Shown piece by piece: positions 6,109 to 11,855 of a stretch of 11,855 bases of DNA (position 1 is the stretch's first letter; every line of letters begins with the position of its first letter). Location: NCBI GenBank assembly GCA_015486915.1, contig WFQS01000277.1, positions 1 to 11,855 of the forward strand, read 5' to 3'. The DNA is from Desulfobacteraceae bacterium (GTDB taxonomy: Bacteria; Desulfobacterota; Desulfobacteria; Desulfobacterales; Desulfobacteraceae). The notes beneath the pieces were generated by a model. That model did no database searches. It was not told the DNA's origin and worked only from the letters and a program-made list of their open reading frames with translations. A program made the translations under genes and the position numbers.

Positions 6109-6137
6109 ATTATAGTACATTGATAAAATACTTTCAA
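6109..6137 (-). promoter_or_regulatory. Sigma70-type promoter of the pheL-pheA transcript
   Basis: Minus-strand TTGAAA (6132-6137) and a perfect TATAAT (6109-6114) are separated by exactly 17 bases. The transcript would start near 6102, about 30 bases before the leader peptide's GTG. It lies between the cvfB stop (6179) and the leader, so pheA has its own promoter. Confidence 0.82.
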
Positions 6138-6178
6138 TTGGACTATAAAAATTATTCCATCAAGTCAAGCTTTTTTAT

Positions 6179-7180
6179 TCATTTTTTCAGGCTGATCCCG
6201 TCTTTTTTAAATTCTAAAACGCCCTTTTTATACAATCTTCCCACCGCTTTTTTAAATTCTTTTTTACTCATGGAAAAAAATTTTTTGATATCTTCGGGGG
6301 AGCTTTTATCATAACAGGGTATAAACCCCCCGGCTTTTTTTAAAATGGTTACAATTTTCCGGGCGGACTCTTTTACAGATTCATACCCCGGTTTTTTCAG
6401 GGTCAGATCAATTTTTTTATCTTCACGAAGCCGCATGATATAGCCGGTACACGTATCACCAATCGACAGATCCTGGTAGGTTTCATTGAGATACAACATC
6501 CCGTAATATCGGTTTTCGATTACGGCCATGATCCCGATTTTAGTAATGGAATGGATCATAAGATCGACAGGCTGACCCACTTTAAGGGTATTGATATTCT
6601 GATCGCAATTCACAGCTATTTGAGTTGTTCCGTACACCCGTTGTGTCTTTTGATCCAGACAGATCTTTGTCAGGTATTTTTTCCCGGGCGACATGACGTC
6701 CTGCTGTGCATTTTTGGGCACCAGCAGGTCTTTTTCAAGTCCCCACTCCATAAATGTTCCAAACGAAGTTACATCTTTTGCTTTTAGAAAAACAAAATCG
6801 CCAACAATACCGAAAGGGGTCAGTGTGGTGGCAATTAGACGATCCTCTGAGTCTGTGTACACAAATGCTTCAAGAAAATCACCAATATTTAAATCGTTGG
6901 GAACATATTTGTTGGGAAGCAGAATTCTTCCCCGATCAGAACTTAAATACAGACCAAAATCAGACCTGCTTTCAACAATCAGATGATTATATTTTCCGAT
7001 TTTAAGTATGTTTTTTTGTTCCCTGCCTCTTTGCTGGCCCCGGGTAACTTGACTGGAATTGGCCCACGCATTTTTAGTGTCCGACAATGGTTTTACCCCT
7101 TTTGTAAATTTATGCATCCATTCCACCATAATTATGAATATACTGCCATACGTCCGATATCTCACCTTAAAAATGTTCAT
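6179..7180 (-). CDS. cvfB: CvfB/YitL-like S1-domain RNA-binding protein
   Basis: Up to 333 residues. The first OB/S1-like unit is about 58-120 (IGKYNHLIVESRSDFGLYLS, typical for CvfB). A second at about 125-190 includes VTSFGTFMEWGLEKDLLVP, the classic S1 'G.F...G...DLLVP' strand pattern. A third is at about 200-262 (GIMAVIENRYYGMLYLNE), and a C-terminal winged-helix at about 270-333 includes SKKEFKKAVGRLYKKGVLEF. Three S1 units plus winged helix is the CvfB/YitL layout; in Staphylococcus the protein binds RNA and affects virulence gene expression. The first 50 or so residues do not look family-like. The ATG at 7117, with GGTGG five bases upstream, is a better start than 7180. It follows the CNNM gene on the same strand. 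Confidence 0.85.
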   Translation of the reverse strand: MNIFKVRYRTYGSIFIIMVEWMHKFTKGVKPLSDTKNAWANSSQVTRGQQRGREQKNILKIGKYNHLIVESRSDFGLYLSSDRGRILLPNKYVPNDLNIGDFLEAFVYTDSEDRLIATTLTPFGIVGDFVFLKAKDVTSFGTFMEWGLEKDLLVPKNAQQDVMSPGKKYLTKICLDQKTQRVYGTTQIAVNCDQNINTLKVGQPVDLMIHSITKIGIMAVIENRYYGMLYLNETYQDLSIGDTCTGYIMRLREDKKIDLTLKKPGYESVKESARKIVTILKKAGGFIPCYDKSSPEDIKKFFSMSKKEFKKAVGRLYKKGVLEFKKDGISLKK

Positions 7181-7246
7181 CTGAAATCATACTTGATGGT
7201 CAATTTTCTGAATAGTCTTCTGGCAAGTCGTTCACTCCAGGCTTTT

Positions 7247-8479
7247 CTATGTTTTTTTAAAAATGAAGGTTTTGATCCTGTTCCCGTCACGCTCTTTAAC
7301 GGTTGCCGTGTAATTATCAAGTTTTACTATTTCCCCTGTTTCAGGGATTTTTCCTGTTTTTTCAAGTATATAACCTGAAAAAGTGTCATATTCATTTGAT
7401 TCCGGTATATCTGTCTTTAGAGTTTTATTGATCTCATCAATCTCGGTTTTTCCAAGTACAATCCATTTATCACCCTTTAATCTTACAATATGGGGGTCTA
7501 TTCTGTCTGTTTCATCGATGATTTCCCCTACAATTTCTTCGAGAATATCCTCGAGGGTGACAATGCCTGACACTCCTCCATGCTCATCAATGACAATGCT
7601 CATATGACTTTTCATGCGCTTGAACTCATGGAGAATGGAATCAAGTTTTTTTGATTCAGGAAGAAAATATGGTTCTCTCATTATATCTTTTACATTAACT
7701 TTAACCGGTGAACCTGAACCGCACAATTGATGAAATTGAGAAAAAAGATCCTTGATGTTCAATATCCCCACAATTTTATCAATGGTGCCGTCAATGACGG
7801 GGATTCTTGTAAATCCGGATTTAAGAATGGATTTAATATCCGGTTCATCATTGATGTCAATGACAAACATGTCTGTCCTTGGTGTCATGACCTCGGACGC
7901 ACTTGTATCATCAAATTCAAATATATTGGAGATAAACTCCATCTCCTCTTCCTTGATTTCTCCTTCCTCTTCAACAACTTCCACCATGGTCATTAGCTCA
8001 TCTTCAGTAACGGCAGGAGCACCGCCAAGGGTGCCGATAATTCCCGGAATAAAATTTAGAACAAATGTTAAAGGCATGAAAAGCTTTGACATCCAGAAAA
8101 GGGGGAAAATTACAACACGCGCAACAAGGACATTATTATGGGCGGCAAATGATTTGGGAAATATTTCGCCAAAAACAAGGATGAGAAGGGTCATGATGCC
8201 AGTTGCAATTCCAACGGCATTGGAATGAAAATATCCCATGGAAATAACAGTTGCAATGGATGAGGCCCCGATATTAACAAAATTATTTCCAATGAGTATC
8301 GTGGTGAGAAGCTTATTGGAATCTTCCTTCATTGCATGTATAAGCCTGTCAGTCCGCCTGCCTTCCTTGGCAAGATGCAGAGCCTTTACCTTGCTTATGG
8401 AGAAAAGAGCGGTTTCTGCTGAAGAAAAAAAAGCTGACAGGATAAGGCACAATGCAAGGATTATAAACTGTTCTGGCAT
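7247..8479 (-). CDS. CNNM/CorC-type (HlyC/CorC family) membrane transporter with CBS pair
   Basis: 410 residues from the ATG at 8479, which has GGGA five bases upstream; a TTG at 8497 in frame would add six residues and overlap aapP. The CNNM (DUF21) membrane domain covers the first ~155 residues, with hallmarks SAFFSSAETALFSISK, LIGNNFVNIGASS and VFGEIFPKSFAAHN. An acidic linker (EVVEEEGEIKEEEMEFI) leads into a CBS pair (about 197-325: VMTPRTDMFVIDIND; IVIDEHGGVSGIVTLEDILEEIVGEI) and a C-terminal CorC/HlyC domain ending KTFIFKKT. The family is linked to Mg2+ transport; the older 'hemolysin' name is misleading. It follows aapP by 10 bases and is probably co-transcribed. The exact ion is not decidable from sequence. 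Confidence 0.92.
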   Translation of the reverse strand: MPEQFIILALCLILSAFFSSAETALFSISKVKALHLAKEGRRTDRLIHAMKEDSNKLLTTILIGNNFVNIGASSIATVISMGYFHSNAVGIATGIMTLLILVFGEIFPKSFAAHNNVLVARVVIFPLFWMSKLFMPLTFVLNFIPGIIGTLGGAPAVTEDELMTMVEVVEEEGEIKEEEMEFISNIFEFDDTSASEVMTPRTDMFVIDINDEPDIKSILKSGFTRIPVIDGTIDKIVGILNIKDLFSQFHQLCGSGSPVKVNVKDIMREPYFLPESKKLDSILHEFKRMKSHMSIVIDEHGGVSGIVTLEDILEEIVGEIIDETDRIDPHIVRLKGDKWIVLGKTEIDEINKTLKTDIPESNEYDTFSGYILEKTGKIPETGEIVKLDNYTATVKERDGNRIKTFIFKKT

Positions 8480-8489
8480 AAAATCCCGA

Positions 8490-9278
8490 TTAATCAAGTA
8501 TCTGACTTAAAAATAATTTGGTCCGGTCATGCTGGGGATTATTAAAAAATTCATCCGGGGTATTTTCCTCCACAATCTGGCCGTAATCCATGAAAAGAAC
8601 CCTGTGAGCCACACTTTTTGCAAACCCCATTTCATGACTGACAACAATCATGGTCATCCCCTCGTTTGCAAGACTTATCATTGCATCAAGGACCTCTTTA
8701 ACCATTTCAGGGTCAAGGGCTGATGTGGGCTCGTCAAAAAGCATTATGTTGGGTTTCATACACAGGCTTCTTGCAATTGCGACCCTCTGTTGCTGACCGC
8801 CTGAAAGCTGACCCGGAAATTTATTGGCCTGCTCTGCTATACGTACCTTTTCAAGGTAGTACATTGCAGTTTCTTCAGCTTCTTTTTTTGGTGTTTTCCT
8901 CACCCATATGGGACCGAGAGTGAGGTTGTCAAGGATTGTAAGGTGGGGAAAAAGGTTGAAATGCTGAAAAACCATGCCAACTTCCGTACGGATCTTTTCA
9001 ATATTTTTCAGGTCATTTGTAAGTTCAACGCCGTTAACCACTATTTTCCCTTTCTGGTGTTCCTCAAGCCGGTTAATGCACCTTATCAGGGTTGATTTTC
9101 CGGACCCTGACGGCCCGCATATAACGATACGTTCCTTTAGTCTTACAACAAGATTGATATCCTGGAGTACATGAAATTCTCCGTACCATTTATGCATATT
9201 CTCAATGATAATAAGCGGTGGCTCTTCATTCTCTATTCCATCTTTTATTACGTTATTTTCCGTTTGAATTTCGCTCAT
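8490..9278 (-). CDS. aapP: General amino-acid ABC transporter, ATP-binding subunit
   Basis: ATPase of a polar amino-acid importer. Walker [11 protein letters not shown]-loop [10 protein letters not shown], signature [15 protein letters not shown], Walker [14 protein letters not shown] and switch VVSHE are all intact, so it should hydrolyse ATP. The N-terminal [18 protein letters not shown] is the usual AapP/GlnQ opening. The start chosen is the ATG at 9278 (MSEIQTENN, 262 residues), with GGAAA nearby; the ATG at 9299 would add seven residues but has no ribosome-binding site. It is the third gene after aapQ and aapM, 127 bases downstream of aapM, and pairs with them at the inner membrane. GlnQ or BztD are related alternatives; the long permease partners favour the Aap/Bzt class. 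Confidence 0.93.
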   Translation of the reverse strand: MSEIQTENNVIKDGIENEEPPLIIIENMHKWYGEFHVLQDINLVVRLKERIVICGPSGSGKSTLIRCINRLEEHQKGKIVVNGVELTNDLKNIEKIRTEVGMVFQHFNLFPHLTILDNLTLGPIWVRKTPKKEAEETAMYYLEKVRIAEQANKFPGQLSGGQQQRVAIARSLCMKPNIMLFDEPTSALDPEMVKEVLDAMISLANEGMTMIVVSHEMGFAKSVAHRVLFMDYGQIVEENTPDEFFNNPQHDRTKLFLSQILD

Positions 9279-9382
9279 ATGTATTTCCATTTTTTTCATA
9301 TAAAAAAAGCATTGTAAATCCTAAAGCGAGCGATGCCCGCAACCCATGTGCCTACCTGAATTTCTTGTTTTTTATTACAGGG

Positions 9383-9408
9383 TAGAGACGCAAAATTTTG
9401 CGTCTCTA
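9383..9408. repeat. 26-base perfect palindrome over the aapM stop codon
   Basis: The left half TAGAGACGCAAAA (9383-9395) is followed directly by its exact reverse complement (9396-9408). The aapM stop (TAG on the minus strand, 9406-9408) is its edge. A weaker short hairpin (GCGAGC/GCCCGC, about 9325-9339) lies between it and aapP. With no T-run it is not an intrinsic terminator. It could be a dispersed palindromic repeat or an mRNA-stabilising or coupling structure inside the operon. Confidence 0.8.
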
Positions 9409-10500
9409 AAGTCCCGTGTCCAGTTCTCTTTCAAGACGTCTGCTGTAATTTGACATAAAGAAACAGCAGACAAAATATATCAGGGAAACAAAAATGTATG
9501 CTTCTGCTGAAAACCCCATCCATTTTGGATCTGAAAGGGATGACTGGGTGGTCTTTAAAAGATCATACAAACCAATAATTGCAACAAGGGAAGTATCCTT
9601 AAATGCGGATATCAATATACTCACCGTTGGTGGTATAACAATTTTTAAAGCCTGTGGAAGAATCACAAGCCTCATGGTCTGGTAATAATTCAACCCTAAT
9701 GACTCGGCAGCTTCATACTGCCCTGTGGCCATCCCCTGGAGTCCGCCCCTGACAACCTCTGCAATATAGGCTGCCGTAAAAAGAATAATGGCCACCTGCG
9801 CCCTTATAATTGCGTTTACCGACACCCCTTCGGGAAGAAAAAGCGGGAACACAACCGATGACAGAAACAAAAGACTGATCAGGGGCACGCCACGAACAAG
9901 CTCAATATAAACAATAGATGCCGATTTAATGATGGGAAGTCTGGACTGTCGTCCGAGAGCCAGTATAATACCTAAAGGATAAGCAGCAGTGAGACCGAAG
10001 AAGGAAAGCAGAAGGGTTAACGGCAATCCTCCCCACTGTGTACTGTCCACTGATTTTAAACCAAAGATACCTCCCTTCATTAGAATACCCATGATGACAA
10101 GACCTGCTATCCACATATAAATCAGTGATTTTTTCCAATGGTCTCTGTTTTGACTGTAGAAAAAAAGAATAAACAATAAAATCATGGCTACAAGTGGGCG
10201 CCACTGGAGATCATGGGGGAAAAAACCAAAAAGGATAAATCTTAAATTTGCAGGGATAACGGACCAGCATGCACCTTCAACGGCATGACACTGTGCACCG
10301 GTTGATGACCACAGGCTGTTAATAAACGCCCATTTGATAAAGGGAGGAATAATGATCCACATCATATAAACAACAAGCAGGGTTAAAAAGGTATTCAGCT
10401 TAGAGTTAAACAAATTGGATTTCATCCATCCCACAACTCCTGTATGGGTAACAGGTGGTTTCATTTCGTCTTTATTCTCATTATTATTCATAGTATTCAC
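9406..10500 (-). CDS. aapM: General amino-acid ABC transporter permease (second subunit)
   Basis: 364-residue inner-membrane permease of the AapM/BztC type. An N-terminal membrane segment (about 36-52) is followed by a periplasmic-style stretch GACWSVIPANLRFILFGFFP, characteristic of AapM. The transport core (about 156-355) starts GGLPLTLLLSFFGLTAAYPLG. It carries the EAA loop EAAESLGLNYYQTMRLVILP that docks on the ATPase, followed by SAFKDTSLVAIIGLYDLL. It forms a heterodimer with AapQ. The GTG at 10500 overlaps the aapQ stop (TAGTG) and has GGA six bases upstream, so translation is probably coupled; an ATG at 10491 is the alternative. The 3' end runs into a 26-base palindrome. Confidence 0.94.
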   Translation of the reverse strand: MNTMNNNENKDEMKPPVTHTGVVGWMKSNLFNSKLNTFLTLLVVYMMWIIIPPFIKWAFINSLWSSTGAQCHAVEGACWSVIPANLRFILFGFFPHDLQWRPLVAMILLFILFFYSQNRDHWKKSLIYMWIAGLVIMGILMKGGIFGLKSVDSTQWGGLPLTLLLSFFGLTAAYPLGIILALGRQSRLPIIKSASIVYIELVRGVPLISLLFLSSVVFPLFLPEGVSVNAIIRAQVAIILFTAAYIAEVVRGGLQGMATGQYEAAESLGLNYYQTMRLVILPQALKIVIPPTVSILISAFKDTSLVAIIGLYDLLKTTQSSLSDPKWMGFSAEAYIFVSLIYFVCCFFMSNYSRRLERELDTGL

Positions 10501-11672
10501 TATCTTTCCACAAGCGCAATTTTTTTATTATACCAGTTCATAAATGCCGATGTTGACAAACTGAAACAAAGATAGACAAGCATAATAAGAACAATTCCTT
10601 CAATTGCCTGGCCAGTCTGGTTAATTGTTGTACCGCATACAGACACAAAATCAGGATAGCCAATGGCAACGGCAAGAGAACTGTTTTTTGCGAGATTCAG
10701 CATCTGACTTGTCAAAGGAGGCACAATCACCCTCATGGCCTGGGGCAGTATAACAAGGTTAAGAATACGACTCGGTTTAAGTCCTATGGAAATTGCGGCT
10801 TCAGTCTGTCCCTTACTGACGGACTGTATTCCAGCCCTGACAACTTCTGCAACAAAGGCCGCTGTGTACAACACAAGTCCAAGCAGCAGAGATGTAAATT
10901 CCGGACTGATATTTAACCCTCCCTTGAAATTGAAACCCGAAAGGACAGGTATACTCATCTCAAAAGGGGCCCCTGCAACCACCCATGCAACAACAGGAAG
11001 TCCAACAACTATACAAAGAGAGAATCTGATTAAAGGGAAAATCTCTCCTGTGTCTGCCTGACGTTTCCCTGCCCATCTGCGGACAAAAAATATAATTGCC
11101 AATGCAATAAAAAAAGCAATAGTTGCAAAGGTGAACCCATGATTCCATTTGGGGATCGCAAATACACAGCCGCGGTTACTCAGAAACAAGCCTTTAAAGG
11201 GGCTTAAAGCTTTTCTTGGGGAGGGAAGTATTTCATAGAAAAGTGAATACCAGAAAATAAGCTGAATAAGAACAGGTATATCCTGAAACACTTCAATATA
11301 AATTCCCGCAAGTTTCGACACAAGCCAGTTGGATGAAAGACGTGCAATTCCTATAAAAGTTCCGAGAAGAAGTGTTAAAATAATACCAACAAAAGAGACC
11401 AGCAGGGTGTTTACCACGCCAACGACAAGGGCCCTTCCATATGTACTGGAAGCAGAATAGGGTATAAGGGATTCTCCTATATTAAAGGAAGCCTCGTGTT
11501 TCAAAAAACCAAATCCCGTGGAGATATGCTGTCTGTCTAAATTGGCAAGTGTGTTATGAATGATAAAAAAACCGATAAGTGCAATAATTACCAGTGCAGC
11601 AAACTGGTAGAGAATACCAAGTTTTTCAGGATCATGAAAAAAAGGAATTTTTTCCGAAGATGGATTATTCAT
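10500..11672 (-). CDS. aapQ: General amino-acid ABC transporter permease (first subunit)
   Basis: About 390 residues from the ATG at 11672 (MNNPSSEKIPFFHDPEKLG). An in-frame ATG at 11780 would add 36 residues but would place the coding start inside a large hairpin, so it is rejected; neither has a strong ribosome-binding site. AapQ/BztB marks are a first membrane segment followed by LDRQHISTGFGFLKHEASFNIGESLI, then SSTYGRALVVGVVNTLLVSFVGI, IYIEVFQDIPVLIQLIFWY, a large insert (about 190-290 of the long form) typical of this class, and the EAA loop EAAISIGLKPSRILNLVILP followed by NLAKNSSLAVAIGY. With AapM and AapP it imports a broad range of L-amino acids; the binding protein gene aapJ would be expected upstream, past the window edge. 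Confidence 0.94.
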   Translation of the reverse strand: MNNPSSEKIPFFHDPEKLGILYQFAALVIIALIGFFIIHNTLANLDRQHISTGFGFLKHEASFNIGESLIPYSASSTYGRALVVGVVNTLLVSFVGIILTLLLGTFIGIARLSSNWLVSKLAGIYIEVFQDIPVLIQLIFWYSLFYEILPSPRKALSPFKGLFLSNRGCVFAIPKWNHGFTFATIAFFIALAIIFFVRRWAGKRQADTGEIFPLIRFSLCIVVGLPVVAWVVAGAPFEMSIPVLSGFNFKGGLNISPEFTSLLLGLVLYTAAFVAEVVRAGIQSVSKGQTEAAISIGLKPSRILNLVILPQAMRVIVPPLTSQMLNLAKNSSLAVAIGYPDFVSVCGTTINQTGQAIEGIVLIMLVYLCFSLSTSAFMNWYNKKIALVER

Positions 11673-11723
11673 TTTTAAACTTTTTTCATTTTTGTTAACC
11701 GTTAAGGGAACTGGAAGAAAATA

Positions 11724-11735
11724 ATATACGTATAT
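11724..11735. promoter_or_regulatory. 12-base palindrome upstream of aapQ
   Basis: ATATACGTATAT is a perfect palindrome 52 bases before the chosen aapQ start, between the large hairpin and the gene. It may be an operator, but it is short and AT-rich, and no matching second copy is in the window. Confidence 0.3.
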
Positions 11736-11744
11736 CGTGCAGTA

Positions 11745-11826
11745 CTTTTGTTCGTTTTCAAGGCGTGATGACAGGTGCATAGTCGAACTATGTGCCTGTT
11801 ATCACAACAGAGAAAACGGGCAAAAG
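11745..11826. repeat. 82-base imperfect palindrome (REP-like hairpin) upstream of aapQ
   Basis: Inner arms GTGATGACAGGTGCATAGT (11765-11783) and ACTATGTGCCTGTTATCAC (11787-11805) pair at 16 of 19 positions, the other three able to form G:T or A:C, around a 3-base CGA loop. Outer arms CTTTTGTTCGTTTTC (11745-11759) and GAAAACGGGCAAAAG (11812-11826) pair at 13 of 15. Unpaired AAGGC and AACAGA separate the two stems. There is no T-run after it on either strand. Its site, presumably between the binding-protein gene and the first permease gene, is where REP elements sit in other importer operons, where they protect the upstream mRNA. Confidence 0.8.
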
Positions 11827-11855
11827 GGCAAACAGGATGCGTAAATTATTTTTTG

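Noticed and set aside
6141..6168. TTGACT...TATAGT as the pheA leader promoter
   Set aside because: The spacer is only 15 bases, whereas TTGAAA-N17-TATAAT just downstream fits the consensus better.
9383..9408. Intrinsic terminator between aapM and aapP
   Set aside because: There is no U-run after the palindrome on the transcribed strand, and terminating before the ATPase gene would make little sense.
11673..11780. N-terminal extension of aapQ to the ATG at 11780
   Set aside because: The extra 36 residues include the inner stem of the large hairpin and do not resemble AapQ N-termini; MNNPSSEKIPFF fits better.

Overview
The window joins two pieces of DNA with different character. Bases 1 to about 2,460 are AT-rich and look like Bacteroidota DNA. 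They contain the start of a PorT-like outer-membrane beta-barrel gene, a HigBA toxin-antitoxin pair and a RhuM-family gene split into two frames. Two genes have TAnnTTTG promoter boxes typical of Bacteroidota. From about 2,630 to the end the genes are those of a Gram-negative proteobacterium-like host, most plausibly a sulfate-reducing Desulfobacterota of the Desulfobacteraceae type. That lineage call is an inference from protein style, Shine-Dalgarno use and a sigma70-type promoter. All real genes found are on the minus strand.

Left part (read on the minus strand, right to left): rhuM N-terminal part, rhuM C-terminal part, higB, higA, then the beta-barrel gene, which runs off the window at base 1. 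Three imperfect hairpin elements (384-521, 1187-1326, 2399-2461) punctuate these genes. Each begins on the plus strand with TGCA-N4-AACGGTT. One closes with a 19-base inverted repeat and one with a 17-pair stem carrying a single extrahelical base. They resemble integron attC sites, and the genes between them look like gene cassettes. No integrase is in the window.

Right part (transcription order): aapQ, aapM and aapP (permeases and ATPase of a general amino-acid ABC importer; the binding protein would lie beyond base 11,855), a CNNM/CorC-type membrane protein, a CvfB-like S1-domain protein, then pheA (chorismate mutase/prephenate dehydratase), a DUF202 membrane protein and enolase.

The best-supported new observation is in front of pheA. 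A consensus promoter (TTGAAA-N17-TATAAT) is followed by a 25-codon leader peptide containing the run YFFYFGYYF, then by mutually exclusive RNA pairings and a strong terminator 31 bases before the pheA start. This is a complete ribosome-mediated transcription attenuator reading Phe and Tyr charging. It is absent from any list of long ORFs because the leader is only 78 bases and starts with GTG.

Other points are an 82-base imperfect palindrome upstream of aapQ, a 26-base perfect palindrome over the aapM stop, a roughly 50-residue Asn-rich linker inside PheA, and an altered active-site loop in enolase. The abrupt change at 2,462-2,629 is either a lateral transfer boundary or a chimeric assembly join.
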